DNA from: an uncultured Carboxylicivirga sp. | GTDB taxonomy: Bacteria; Bacteroidota; Bacteroidia; Bacteroidales; Marinilabiliaceae | Direction: 5' to 3' | Assembly (NCBI RefSeq): GCF_963674565.1 | Contig: NZ_OY771430.1 | Coordinates: 4,774,001-4,838,000 of the forward strand | DNA: 64,000 bases | Shown: piece after piece, positions 52,566 to 61,548 of the stretch | How positions within the stretch are numbered: position 1 is the stretch's first letter | Layout of the letters: each line of letters begins with the position of its first letter | Translations under genes and position numbers: made by a program | Notes under the pieces: generated by a model | The model's input: only the letters and a program-made list of their open reading frames with translations | Told to the model about the DNA's origin: nothing | Databases searched by the model: none

Positions 52566-52594
52566 AAAAATCCCGCCGTTGAGCGGGATTTTTT
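52564..52594. terminator. Bidirectional terminator between osmC and pheS
   Basis: AATCCCGC and GCGGGATT (52569-52576 and 52583-52590) with a 6-nt loop, flanked by A and T runs. Confidence 0.9.
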
Positions 52595-52612
52595 GTGTTG
52601 GTTATATCTTTT

Positions 52613-53635
52613 TTATATCTGAGCAGATTTGAACTGATCCAGAAATCTTTTATCATTCTCAAAAAACAGTCTGATATCCTTGATCTGGTATTTTAGCATG
52701 GTAATACGCTCGATTCCCATACCAAATGCAAATCCGGTATATTTCTTACTATCGATGTTACTTGCTTCCAATACTTCAGGATCAACCATTCCACATCCCA
52801 GAATTTCAACCCATCCGGTATATTTACAAACGTTACATCCTTTGCCACCACACAATGAACATGAGATATCCATCTCAGCTGATGGTTCAGTAAAAGGGAA
52901 ATAGGACGGACGAAGTCTGATCTTTGTTTCTGGTCCGAACATTTCTTTGGCAAAATACAATAAGGTTTGCTTCAAATCGGCAAACGAAACATTTTCGTCA
53001 ATATATAAACCTTCTACCTGATGGAAGATACAGTGAGCACGAGCTGAAATGGCTTCGTTACGAAATACTCTACCAGGGAAAATAGCTCGAATTGGAGGCT
53101 GTGTTTTTTCCATAACACGTACCTGCACCGATGAGGTGTGCGTACGAAGTAACACATCAGGATTGGTTGCAATGAAAAAAGTATCCTGCATATCCCTTGC
53201 CGGGTGTTCTGGCGGGAAATTAAGTGCTGTAAACACATGGTAATCATCTTCTATTTCCGGACCTTCGGCAACATTAAATCCCAATCGTGCAAAAATCTCA
53301 ACAATCTCGTTTTTTACAATTGAAAGAGGATGACGACTACCAAGTTCAGCTGATGTGCCAGGTAGAGTTAAATCTACACCTACAGAACTATTGGTTGATG
53401 CGGCGAAAGAATCCTTTAATTCATTGATTTTGTCGAGAGTCTGTGTTTTTAAGATGTTAAGCACCTTACCCACTTCACGTTTCTGATCGTTGGGTATAGT
53501 TTTAAACTCATCAAATAATTGGGAAACCAAACCTTTCTTACTCAAATACTTTATCCTCAGTTTTTCAGCCTCTTCTGCCGAACTGGCAGCCAGACTTTTA
53601 ATTTCCTCAACTAATTGATTGATCCTATCTAACAT
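52613..53635 (-). CDS. pheS: Phenylalanine-tRNA ligase alpha subunit
   Basis: 340 residues. An N-terminal coiled-coil tRNA-binding arm is followed by the class II core: motif 2 FRNEAISARAHCIFHQVEG, SCSLCGGKGCNVCKYTGW (a CxxC-CxxC cluster near 262) and motif 3 FAFGMGIERITMLKY. It charges tRNA-Phe with the beta subunit PheT, which is not in the window. Single gene. Confidence 0.97.
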   Translation of the reverse strand: MLDRINQLVEEIKSLAASSAEEAEKLRIKYLSKKGLVSQLFDEFKTIPNDQKREVGKVLNILKTQTLDKINELKDSFAASTNSSVGVDLTLPGTSAELGSRHPLSIVKNEIVEIFARLGFNVAEGPEIEDDYHVFTALNFPPEHPARDMQDTFFIATNPDVLLRTHTSSVQVRVMEKTQPPIRAIFPGRVFRNEAISARAHCIFHQVEGLYIDENVSFADLKQTLLYFAKEMFGPETKIRLRPSYFPFTEPSAEMDISCSLCGGKGCNVCKYTGWVEILGCGMVDPEVLEASNIDSKKYTGFAFGMGIERITMLKYQIKDIRLFFENDKRFLDQFKSAQI

Positions 53636-53727
53636 TGTTTCTTTATTTACTTTATTATAGCGACTTGCAAAATTAATAAAAGCATTGGTTTAGGGCAGTT
53701 TTTGCTCCTGTTTTTATATCGTCAAAC

Positions 53728-55008
53728 TTATTTTTTCAATATTTCAATCGTCTTGATTCTTATTTCGTCTATAGGCCTGTCAATGGCATACGTTTCTGAC
53801 GCAGCTAATTTATCAACTACATCCATACCTTTGGTTACCCATCCGAAAACAGTATAATCACCATCCAGATAGGGTGCACCGCCAATGGTTGTATACACTT
53901 GTCGCTGTTTAGTGGTGTATTTAATATTTTTTTCTTTTTCCAGATCGTCCAGCTCTTGGTTGGTAAATATACGTCCGGCGACAATGTAAAACTGCGATCC
54001 GTCGCTTCGATTGTGTTTATTTCGGTCAGCTGGTAATTTTGATGCAGCTATCATCCCTCTTTTATGAAATAATTCGGGTACAATCTTCATCGGAAGAGTA
54101 TAGCCAGGTCCTTTCCATCCTACTACATCGTCTTTTTTTGCGTATTTGGTATCGGATGCTCCCGTCTGTATTAAAAAGTCTTTGATAACACGATGTACAA
54201 GCAAACTGTCGTAAAAATGATCGCTGACAAGCTTGATGAAATTATCACGGTACTTAGGTGTTTGATCTGATAAGGCAATTTCGATATTTCCTTTGTTGGT
54301 GATGATTCTGAATCCTTTTACTTTGGTGTGAGAGATATAGACCTTGTTGGTTTTATCCCTTAGGTTATAGATCGATTGGGCTGTTTTGCTATGATCCGCC
54401 AATAGTTTTTCGATCCATTTGGAAAATAGTATCTGCGTATTTTCATCAATCGATTGTACAATGCCAACAGGACGATGATTATCAGCAAACACAGGCTCTC
54501 CAATACGTGCACTTATATCTGATAGTCCGATTGAGATGGTGTCACTTACTTCTTTACTGAGTATCGTTCCGTTGTTTGCATAAAGTTTACTGTTTTTACG
54601 GAACAGACTGTAGATTGAATCTGGACTTTGTTCAGCCTCTTTAAGTTTTATGTAATTAAGGTTGCGACGGGTTACCTTTAATAACACAAGGTCAAGATTC
54701 AGATCATATGCAAGATATCCTTGTACCGATGAAAAGTCTTCAAGATCGAGTGGTGAACTTTGTACTTTGTAGGCTCCTTTCAACCAGCTAAGATTTGTTA
54801 CAACCAGATTAGGACCAACATAAAATCCATATCCATCATCCAGCCGGCGGGTGTAATGATCAAAAGTACGTAAGCTAACAATGCCCTGGGCATTATCTGT
54901 AAATGAACCCTTAAACGGAGCTTTCTTTTCTTTCTTTGATTTATCGGAACCTGTTTGACAACCGATAAACATCATTGAAAGTATGGTAATCAGCAGGATT
55001 CGGATCAT
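53728..55008 (-). CDS. Lipoprotein: degenerate trypsin-like domain fused to a cyclophilin-type peptidyl-prolyl isomerase
   Basis: 426 residues. Lipoprotein signal with Cys17 (MMFIGCQTG). Residues about 40-185 follow the HtrA/trypsin-like pattern: GYGFYVGPNLVVTNLSWLKG, where the catalytic His is Ser74; YDLNLDLVLLKV keeps an Asp (Asp106); and ARIGEPVFADNHRPVGIV, where the catalytic Ser is Ile169. Thus a protease fold without activity. Residues about 230-425 form a cyclophilin domain with LVHRVIKDFLIQTG (active-site Arg), GSQFYIVAG and DYTVFGWVTKG. It is the last of three tandem isomerases (4-bp gap), probably acting on proteins in the envelope. Confidence 0.85.
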   Translation of the reverse strand: MIRILLITILSMMFIGCQTGSDKSKKEKKAPFKGSFTDNAQGIVSLRTFDHYTRRLDDGYGFYVGPNLVVTNLSWLKGAYKVQSSPLDLEDFSSVQGYLAYDLNLDLVLLKVTRRNLNYIKLKEAEQSPDSIYSLFRKNSKLYANNGTILSKEVSDTISIGLSDISARIGEPVFADNHRPVGIVQSIDENTQILFSKWIEKLLADHSKTAQSIYNLRDKTNKVYISHTKVKGFRIITNKGNIEIALSDQTPKYRDNFIKLVSDHFYDSLLVHRVIKDFLIQTGASDTKYAKKDDVVGWKGPGYTLPMKIVPELFHKRGMIAASKLPADRNKHNRSDGSQFYIVAGRIFTNQELDDLEKEKNIKYTTKQRQVYTTIGGAPYLDGDYTVFGWVTKGMDVVDKLAASETYAIDRPIDEIRIKTIEILKK

Positions 55009-55012
55009 AGTA

Positions 55013-55834
55013 TTAAAGTTTATCTACAGTTACTTTAATTTTAACGTCAGTATAAGGGCGATTGGCCTTGTCAACTTCCATAGCTGCAATCTTATTGAGA
55101 ACATCCAAACCTTCCACAACCTCACCAAAAACAGTATAGTCGCCATCCAGCTCAGGAGTGCCACCAATGGTGGTATATGCTTTACGTTGTTCCTCAGTAA
55201 ATTCCTTTTTATCAGAGATACTGTAATGAAAAGCAATCTTGTCCTTAATATCGCGCAATAACCGGTTAAATTCTTTGGGATCTTCTTCTTTTAAACGAGA
55301 CAGTTCTTCTTTATGAGGAAGATAAAACTGTGTTTTGAGTTCTTTCTTAATCGGATTATTCGTCGCTTTTTCAATTAAATCCAATTCTTCACTGGTGTAT
55401 TTTCGGCCCTGTACAATGTAAAACTGAGAAATGTCTGACATCTTAAAATGATTCACATCTTCTGGCTGGCGAGGAGCACAGATAGCTCCTTTCTTATGAA
55501 AGCACTCATCATTAAATTCCGAGTCGATGTTAATGGCTTTTCCATATCCAATAGCTCGTCCAGGAGCTGCATTTCTAGAGTCGGAAGAACCACCTTGAAT
55601 AACAAACCCTTTAACAACCCGATAAAACAATGTGCCATCGAAGTGTTGATCACCAGCCAGCTTTAAAAAGTTATCGCGGTGATTAGGTGTTTCGTTATAG
55701 AGTTTTATTTTCATATTACCCATATTGGTAGATATGGTAACATAGAACACAGGTTCCTGTGCCATCAAACGATGACTACCAAGAACGTATATTAATAATA
55801 AAACAAGGTATTTTCTTCCAACAGAGATATTCAT
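55013..55834 (-). CDS. Exported cyclophilin-type peptidyl-prolyl isomerase
   Basis: 273 residues from ATG 55834 (MNISVGRKYLVLLLIYVLGS), which gives a cleavable signal ending LMAQ. A longer frame from 55951 would overlap the upstream isomerase gene by more than 100 bp and has no need. The domain has YRVVKGFVIQGGSSD, SQFYIVQGRKY and DYTVFGEVVEGLDVLNK. A helical insertion of about 60 residues (after EELDLIEKATN) splits the fold. It catalyses cis/trans proline isomerisation in the periplasm. 13 bp after the upstream isomerase. Confidence 0.9.
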   Translation of the reverse strand: MNISVGRKYLVLLLIYVLGSHRLMAQEPVFYVTISTNMGNMKIKLYNETPNHRDNFLKLAGDQHFDGTLFYRVVKGFVIQGGSSDSRNAAPGRAIGYGKAINIDSEFNDECFHKKGAICAPRQPEDVNHFKMSDISQFYIVQGRKYTSEELDLIEKATNNPIKKELKTQFYLPHKEELSRLKEEDPKEFNRLLRDIKDKIAFHYSISDKKEFTEEQRKAYTTIGGTPELDGDYTVFGEVVEGLDVLNKIAAMEVDKANRPYTDVKIKVTVDKL

Positions 55835-55847
55835 ATTATATTGTTTT

Positions 55848-56660
55848 TTATTTCCCGGTGAATACTTTTTCAATGATAATATCCTCAAGAGGACGATCAT
55901 TATTATCGCATTCAACAACAACAATGGAATCAACAATATCCAAACCTTCAATTACTTCACCAAAAACTGTGTAGTTTCCATCTAAATGAGGTACACCACC
56001 AATAGTTCGGTAAACCTCTTTAATGTTTTCTGGGATTGTAACATCAGGAGCAGCTGCCACCTTTTCTTCTACTAATTCATTAATTTTCATTTGCATATCC
56101 ATAACGGCTTGCTGATCGCCTGCCTGACGCAAACTCATAAGAGTATCTTTATACCCTTCTAAAGTCTGATAAAATATTCCCTGACGCTGCATTGATTTTA
56201 AACGATTTTCAACCTTTGCAAACTCTTCATCAGTAAACGTTTTGCCTTGTACGATATAGAATTGCGAACCTGAAGATTTCTTCTCTGGATTGACGTTATC
56301 GCCCATACGTGCTGCGGCAAGAGCACCTTTTTTATGAAATAATTTTGGAAAATCAATCTCAGCATCAATAGTATAACCTGGTCCACCATTGCCCAGCTGC
56401 TTTCCAGCTTCAGCACCTTTCGATTCAGGATCTCCCCCCTGTATCATAAATTCCTTAATGACACGATGAAATAATAACTGATCATAGAAACCTTCGCTGG
56501 CAAGCTTTTTAAAATTATCACGATGTTTGGGAGTCTCATCATACAATTCAATTAAAATATCGCCTTTGTTGGTTTTAAACAGTACCTGGTTAGGCTTTAA
56601 TCGTGGTGAGCATGAAGCAAAAAACAATGCAACAGCTAGTAAGGCTAATAATTTGTTCAT
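55848..56660 (-). CDS. Lipoprotein cyclophilin-type peptidyl-prolyl isomerase
   Basis: 270 residues. Lipoprotein signal LLALLAVALFFASC. The core has FHRVIKEFMIQGGDPES, SGSQFYIVQGKTF and DGNYTVFGEVIEGLDIVD, with the active-site Arg present. An insertion of about 70 charged residues (RLKSMQRQGIFYQTLEGYKD and onwards) matches the insertion in the next gene. First gene of the three-isomerase operon. Confidence 0.92.
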   Translation of the reverse strand: MNKLLALLAVALFFASCSPRLKPNQVLFKTNKGDILIELYDETPKHRDNFKKLASEGFYDQLLFHRVIKEFMIQGGDPESKGAEAGKQLGNGGPGYTIDAEIDFPKLFHKKGALAAARMGDNVNPEKKSSGSQFYIVQGKTFTDEEFAKVENRLKSMQRQGIFYQTLEGYKDTLMSLRQAGDQQAVMDMQMKINELVEEKVAAAPDVTIPENIKEVYRTIGGVPHLDGNYTVFGEVIEGLDIVDSIVVVECDNNDRPLEDIIIEKVFTGK

Positions 56661-56754
56661 GTGTCAATATTTTTTGTCTGAAATGATTCAAATTCATTAG
56701 ATTATTTATTGCCTAATAAATTTGTTTCAATTAGTCTGGTTTTGTATGTGACTT

Positions 56755-57111
56755 TTAATTATTGAATTCTACATTTTTAAAATATTCAATGATTCCTTTT
56801 TTTATCAGTTGATTCTGATAGGATGGCATCATTGATTTTAGTTTTGGGTCTGCTTCGAAAATTGGCCAACCATCGGGGTCAAGACCTGTTTCTTTAATAT
56901 AACCCTGACGAGCCAGTATGCGACATCGGGCCACATTAATCAAATCCATCTTTTCGGTTTTACTAAACTCTTTAAAACCAATGCCCATTTCCTGAATACC
57001 CATCATAAAAAGTATAAACTCGTACTCGGCAGTTACTTTAAAGTGCTTGCTAAGCCGCAGTATCAGTTTATCCCATTCCATCTCAAACTCTTCGCCTGTC
57101 ATATTATTCAT
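56755..57111 (-). CDS. Hypothetical protein of Bacteroidota type
   Basis: 118 residues from ATG 57111; 57129 is upstream but lies within the promoter region, and ATG 57102 is a further possibility. Mainly helical and charged, with a short CRILARQGYI segment and the ending YQNQLIKKGIIEYFKNVEF. I do not recognise a family. A well-matched promoter (57118-57148) would place the transcript start within a few bases of 57111, so translation is leaderless or starts at 57102. Confidence 0.6.
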   Translation of the reverse strand: MNNMTGEEFEMEWDKLILRLSKHFKVTAEYEFILFMMGIQEMGIGFKEFSKTEKMDLINVARCRILARQGYIKETGLDPDGWPIFEADPKLKSMMPSYQNQLIKKGIIEYFKNVEFNN

Positions 57112-57117
57112 AGTTTT

Positions 57118-57148
57118 CAAAAATACCAATTCGTTATTGAAGCCCCAA
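57118..57148 (-). promoter_or_regulatory. Promoter of the 56755 gene
   Basis: On the minus strand TTG (complement of 57146-57148), 20 bp, TATTTTTG (complement of 57118-57125). The predicted start near 57113 argues against the longest reading frame. Confidence 0.5.
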
Positions 57149-57293
57149 ATCGGAGCTAAACATTAAAGGTATTTGCGAAAGTAATGTTTACTTTTTTGCT
57201 AAAACTTTAAACAGACTACCATAAATTTACCTGCTATACAACACTTTTACCCATAAAGTATCCATTTTAATGTGGAATATTTAAGGCATCAGT

Positions 57294-57301
57294 TATATTT
57301 G
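57294..57301 (+). promoter_or_regulatory. -7 element of the CoA-transferase gene
   Basis: TATATTTG fits TAnnTTTG, 20 bp before the ATG. No TTG at the expected distance. Confidence 0.4.
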
Positions 57302-57320
57302 CGGAAAATTTTAAAAAAAT

Positions 57321-58808
57321 ATGTCATTTAAAATATTAACTCCAGAAGAAGCGGCATCATACATACATCATGATGCTAATGTGGCCTTCAGCGGTTTTAC
57401 TCCGGCAGGGTCTCCAAAAGTTGTACCTAAAGCGATAGCAGCAAAAGCAGAAGCTGAACATGCTGCTGGTAGAGAATTTAAAATCGGTGTCATCTCAGGT
57501 GCATCAACAGGCGATTCGCTTGACGGTTCATTAGCTCGTGCTAACGCTGTTAAATTCCGTACTCCGTATCAGTCGAACAAAGACCTACGAAATTCAATTA
57601 ACAGCGGAGGTGTTGAGTACTTTGATATGCACTTATCAGCTTTAGCTCAGGAGATGCGTTACGGCTTTTTTGGTGATATTGATGTGGCTGTTATCGAAGC
57701 GGCTGATGTTTCTCCAAATGGTGAGGTGGTTTTAACTTCAGGTGTTGGTATTTCGCCCACTGCCGTTCGTTTGGCTAAGAGAGTTATTATTGAATTAAAT
57801 AAAAAGCACCCTGCAAAAATCAAGGGTCTTCATGATATTTACGAACCGTTAGACCCTCCTTACAGGAAGTCAATTCCGGTTCATACGCCTGAAATGCGCA
57901 TTGGTGATCCAGTCCTAAGAATTGCTCCTGCCAAAATTATGGGTATTGTTGAAACCGATGCACCTGATGAAACAGGAGGTTTTTCACCTGTTGACGAGGT
58001 AACACAAAAGATTGGTGATAATGTAGCTACTTTCTTAGCCGGAGAAATTGGAAAAGGCATTATACCAAAAGAGTTTTTACCAATTCAATCGGGCGTTGGT
58101 AACATTGCAAACGCAGTATTAGGTTCGTTGGGTTCTAACCCGGGAATTCCTCCGTTTAAAATGTATACTGAGGTTATTCAGGAGTCAGTAATTGAATTAA
58201 TGCGTAAAGGCGAAATCACATTTGCTTCGGGTTGTTCGTTAACTGTTTCCCCTCCGGTATTAGAAAGTATTTATGAGGATTATGATTTCTTTAAAGATAA
58301 ATTAGTTCTTCGTCCGCAGGAAATTTCTAATAATCCAGAATTAGTTCGTCAGTTAGGTTTAATTACTATTAATACTGCTATTGAGGCTGATATTTTTGGT
58401 AACATTAACTCTACTCACATATTAGGTACTAAAATGATGAACGGAATTGGTGGTTCGGGTGACTTTACACGTAACTCTTTCCTATCGATATTTACTTGTC
58501 CATCAGTGGCTAAGGGTGGAGCTATTTCGGCTATTGTTCCAATGGTATCTCACCAGGATCACTCTGAGCACTCTGTAAAAGTTATTATTACCGAACAAGG
58601 GGTTGCCGATTTAAGAGGCAAGTCTCCACGTCAGCGTGCTGAGGCAATTATTGAAAATTGTGTTCACCCTGATTATAAAGATATTTTAAGAGGATACTTA
58701 AAATTGACTGAAGGTGCTCCGCAAACTCCAACTGCATTAAACGCAGCATTTAAAATGCACATCGAACTTTTAACTTCGGGTGACATGAAAAATACAAAAT
58801 GGGAGTAG
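57321..58808 (+). CDS. Acetyl-CoA hydrolase/succinyl-CoA:acetate CoA-transferase family
   Basis: 495 residues. The N-terminal domain has NVAFSGFTPAGSPKVVP and the C-terminal domain carries the catalytic Glu in PFKMYTEVIQESVIELM, which forms the glutamyl-CoA thioester. GVGNIANAVLGSLG is the CoA-binding region. This family moves CoA between acetate and succinate (or hydrolyses acetyl-CoA) and serves acetate production in fermenting Bacteroidota. Single gene with a strong terminator; highly regular codon use suggests good expression. Confidence 0.92.
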   Translation: MSFKILTPEEAASYIHHDANVAFSGFTPAGSPKVVPKAIAAKAEAEHAAGREFKIGVISGASTGDSLDGSLARANAVKFRTPYQSNKDLRNSINSGGVEYFDMHLSALAQEMRYGFFGDIDVAVIEAADVSPNGEVVLTSGVGISPTAVRLAKRVIIELNKKHPAKIKGLHDIYEPLDPPYRKSIPVHTPEMRIGDPVLRIAPAKIMGIVETDAPDETGGFSPVDEVTQKIGDNVATFLAGEIGKGIIPKEFLPIQSGVGNIANAVLGSLGSNPGIPPFKMYTEVIQESVIELMRKGEITFASGCSLTVSPPVLESIYEDYDFFKDKLVLRPQEISNNPELVRQLGLITINTAIEADIFGNINSTHILGTKMMNGIGGSGDFTRNSFLSIFTCPSVAKGGAISAIVPMVSHQDHSEHSVKVIITEQGVADLRGKSPRQRAEAIIENCVHPDYKDILRGYLKLTEGAPQTPTALNAAFKMHIELLTSGDMKNTKWE

Positions 58809-58848
58809 TTTATTTTTTGAATTACCTCATTAAAGAGTAATTAAATTT

Positions 58849-58878
58849 AAAGGCCATTTCAAAACGAAATGGCCTTTT
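58849..58878 (+). terminator. Terminator of the CoA-transferase gene
   Basis: AAAGGCCATTTC (58849-58860) pairs perfectly with GAAATGGCCTTT (58866-58877) around AAAAC. The T tail is TTTT. Confidence 0.9.
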
Positions 58879-59171
58879 ACTTTTGAGTTCATGCTAGACC
58901 CTTTATTATCCTCGTAGTCTGAACAGTACTTAAAACTACCACTTGAAGGTAAAGATGAAGGATATCAGATCATTAACTTTACTCTTGTTCAAGTGGGAGA
59001 GTTATCAGACTTTGTTTGGGGATTGATATTTACATCAATACTGAAATGAAACACATTGTATGAATTAAACTTGATAATTATATTCCGTTTGGAAGGGTGA
59101 TTTTTGACTATGGTTATGGTTGATTGGAATGTTTTTTGTTGTAAATTGCTTATAACCAAACGAAAAAAGTC
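58879..59171. other. Intergenic stretch without a recognisable gene
   Basis: About 290 bp between the CoA-transferase terminator and the DUF6146 lipoprotein. A minus-strand frame runs through it into the lipoprotein gene but looks random. I see no repeat or RNA gene. Confidence 0.5.
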
Positions 59172-59585
59172 ATGAAAAGGTATTTCTTTATTATTCTTGT
59201 CATTGGAGTAATTATGGCTTGCTCGACTACCAAAGACATTCAGAACCAATCAAAGGCTGAAATTGAATTGGCTGCCGACAGCACCGAATACGAATTAATC
59301 GTTCTTGATACCCGATTCGAAAGTTATCTGATATCACAGCCTTATTCCAAAGATTTCTATTCAAATGAATATTACAAGCAATGGAATATTCAGTATTGTA
59401 CCGAATGGAATATCAGGCATGCTAATCCTTTCAGGTATGGAGATTTTTATGAAACTAACATACCATACGAAAGCAATACAGACTATGGAATCGATTTTAA
59501 TTTTCGACTATACCATTATTTCCAGTTTATAGAAAAGGAATATGGAATTGTTTTAATTGCAAGAAGAGGCAAAGCAGTTAGGTAA
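59172..59585 (+). CDS. DUF6146 family lipoprotein
   Basis: 137 residues. Lipoprotein signal FFIILVIGVIMACSTTKD. The body has YELIVLDTRFESYLISQP, YYKQWNIQYCTEWNIRHANP and Tyr/Trp-rich segments, the pattern I associate with DUF6146. Function unknown; located in the envelope. It ends directly at the stop of the convergent EamA gene. Confidence 0.75.
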   Translation: MKRYFFIILVIGVIMACSTTKDIQNQSKAEIELAADSTEYELIVLDTRFESYLISQPYSKDFYSNEYYKQWNIQYCTEWNIRHANPFRYGDFYETNIPYESNTDYGIDFNFRLYHYFQFIEKEYGIVLIARRGKAVR

Positions 59586-60488
59586 TTATCTTCGTTTAAT
59601 TCCAACAGCCAGTATGGCACCAAGTAAAACAAGGCCAGCTCCTCCAAATGCCATGGTTGGAACTGGTTTTATTTCGAACCATTGAACATTTAACGTCATC
59701 ATTATTTCCAATAAGATAAAGGTGATAATCGGATTGAGAGTAATAACAATGCTGATACGGTTCGCCTCGGCATATTTAAACGAAGCTGCTAGAGTACCGT
59801 AGGCTACAACAGTATTAATACCTAAAGCAATCATTAAAAGCCATATCCACCATTCGTATTCAGAAGTCAGAGCCGAAAAATCAGTCATTGGAAGAAATAA
59901 GATGACCGGCAAGGCAAAAACAATAAGATTTACTTGTTGAGGATGCCAATGAGTAACCAGTTTTTTGTTGGTAACGGCATAACTTACCCACGATAAGGCA
60001 CCAAATAGAATCCATGCCACTCCTTTTGTGAATTCAGCTTGTTCGGCTCCGAATTCACCAATCTGGTAAAAATAAAAAACACTAAATCCAACTGCAGCTA
60101 TTAAAAAACCAATTCCTCGTAACAGGTTTATTTTCTCTTTAAAGATGAAAAAGCCCACTAAGCCCAAAACAATAGGACCAGTTTGAATAATTATTTGTGT
60201 AGCTGCCGGTCCGGCCAGGTTAATTCCCTGCATATAACCTATGTAGTTAAATCCCAGAAACAAACCAGCCAGTAACATTAACCGTGGTGGTTTCTTTAAC
60301 ACATTCAGAAAAGAAGGTTTTTTTATTGAGAAAAAGGAGATCAAACTAATAGTGGCTATAAAAAATCGAAACCAAACAACCGTATAAGAGTCAAAATAAT
60401 TGAGTGAAACTTTTAAACCGATGGCCAGTATGCCCCAAAGCAATGCTGTTGTTGCAGCCAGTAAAACACCTTTTGTTTGATTATTCAT
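59586..60488 (-). CDS. EamA/DMT family permease
   Basis: 300 residues, ten hydrophobic segments in two EamA repeats (first LLAATTALLWGILAIGLKVS, second AWILFGALSWVSYAVTNK). Inner-membrane exporter or importer of metabolites such as amino acids; substrate unknown. Single gene, convergent with the DUF6146 gene. Confidence 0.9.
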   Translation of the reverse strand: MNNQTKGVLLAATTALLWGILAIGLKVSLNYFDSYTVVWFRFFIATISLISFFSIKKPSFLNVLKKPPRLMLLAGLFLGFNYIGYMQGINLAGPAATQIIIQTGPIVLGLVGFFIFKEKINLLRGIGFLIAAVGFSVFYFYQIGEFGAEQAEFTKGVAWILFGALSWVSYAVTNKKLVTHWHPQQVNLIVFALPVILFLPMTDFSALTSEYEWWIWLLMIALGINTVVAYGTLAASFKYAEANRISIVITLNPIITFILLEIMMTLNVQWFEIKPVPTMAFGGAGLVLLGAILAVGIKRR

Positions 60489-60621
60489 TGATATAGTGAT
60501 AATGTGTTAAAGATAAAATATGGTTATTCTCTTTATAAAAAGATATTTAAAATGAATGATTACCGGATAGTAACAAATCAACCTTGAAATTGATGAGTCG
60601 ATTTTTAAAATAATCATACTT

Positions 60622-60639
60622 AAATGATAATTGTCACAA
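60622..60639 (+). promoter_or_regulatory. Crp/Fnr-like site upstream of the 60711 lipoprotein
   Basis: AAATGAT-AATT-GTCACAA. Its centre is 48.5 bp before the -7 box TATATTTG (60679-60686), exactly the distance found at argH. There is no TTG -33 element. Confidence 0.5.
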
Positions 60640-60678
60640 AAATAAGAGACATCAAAACAAATTATTTTTAATTTCGAT

Positions 60679-60686
60679 TATATTTG
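60679..60686 (+). promoter_or_regulatory. -7 element of the 60711 lipoprotein
   Basis: TATATTTG, 24 bp before the ATG; no -33 TTG, as expected for activator-dependent transcription. Confidence 0.45.
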
Positions 60687-60710
60687 TGGAAATTATAAAG
60701 ACCTAAAATA

Positions 60711-61526
60711 ATGAAAAGCATTTTTCCGGTAGTATCATTGATTATTGCAACTGTAATATTTGCTTCATGCAACATGGGAAGTAAGTCGTCTACTACAAGT
60801 AGCGCTCCTGAAATTAAAAAAGAAAATGTTGAAAAAGAGGTTAGGGAATTTGTGTATCCGTTACCAACATCTTTTGAGGTAACAGAAATGCTTAACCGTA
60901 TTGAAGCAGCCTATATTCTTTCATTAAGTAACCCGGTTTCAAACGTTGAAAAGTATCTGACAGAAAAAAGTCAGGCTTTGAATCTTGGAATTTACAGTGC
61001 TGATCTGAGTTATGCCAGTACTTACAATCAAAAGCAGGAAACAGTTGATTTTATGAGTGCATCTAAAAGTCTGATTGAAGAATTGGATATTGCAGCTGCT
61101 TTGGATAATGATTTGTTACAAAAAATTGAAAGCAATCTTGATAATAAAGAAGCTTTGGTTGGTTTAATCACTGATTCATTTTACGACACATACGAGTATT
61201 TAAATAAGAGTGAAAGAGAATCTGTTTCTTTATTAGTAGTTAGTGGAAGCTGGGTGGAAGCACTTTATATTTCAACTCATATTTCTGAAGATACTTTTAA
61301 CAACAAGGAGATGGTTTCTATCATTATGAATCAAAAAGAACCATTAAATAAGTTAATGACTCTTCTGAGTCAAAAAGAAGACAATACTGATATTATGGAG
61401 ACCATTGAAGATTTGAAGATTCTTCATGAAATTTATAATAGCATTGATGCAGGTAGTATTACTGAGGATCAATTGACTGCTATCGTTGAAAACGTTGCAG
61501 TGGTTCGTGAAAAGTTTGTTTCGTAA
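60711..61526 (+). CDS. Lipoprotein of unknown function
   Basis: 271 residues. Lipoprotein signal VVSLIIATVIFASCN, then a Ser/Thr-rich linker and an all-helical body with regular heptads (for example NLGIYSADLSYASTYNQKQ and SASKSLIEELDIAAALDND). No enzymatic motif. The body looks like tetratricopeptide-like helical pairs but without a TPR consensus. Sits on its own unit with a strong terminator, just upstream of the second ABC exporter. I do not know a function. Confidence 0.78.
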   Translation: MKSIFPVVSLIIATVIFASCNMGSKSSTTSSAPEIKKENVEKEVREFVYPLPTSFEVTEMLNRIEAAYILSLSNPVSNVEKYLTEKSQALNLGIYSADLSYASTYNQKQETVDFMSASKSLIEELDIAAALDNDLLQKIESNLDNKEALVGLITDSFYDTYEYLNKSERESVSLLVVSGSWVEALYISTHISEDTFNNKEMVSIIMNQKEPLNKLMTLLSQKEDNTDIMETIEDLKILHEIYNSIDAGSITEDQLTAIVENVAVVREKFVS

Positions 61527-61548
61527 CTGTTAAGGCAAAGTTATATAT

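Noticed and set aside
58989..59249. 86-residue minus-strand frame before the DUF6146 gene
   Set aside because: Overlaps the lipoprotein start and shows no recognisable motif; probable shadow frame.
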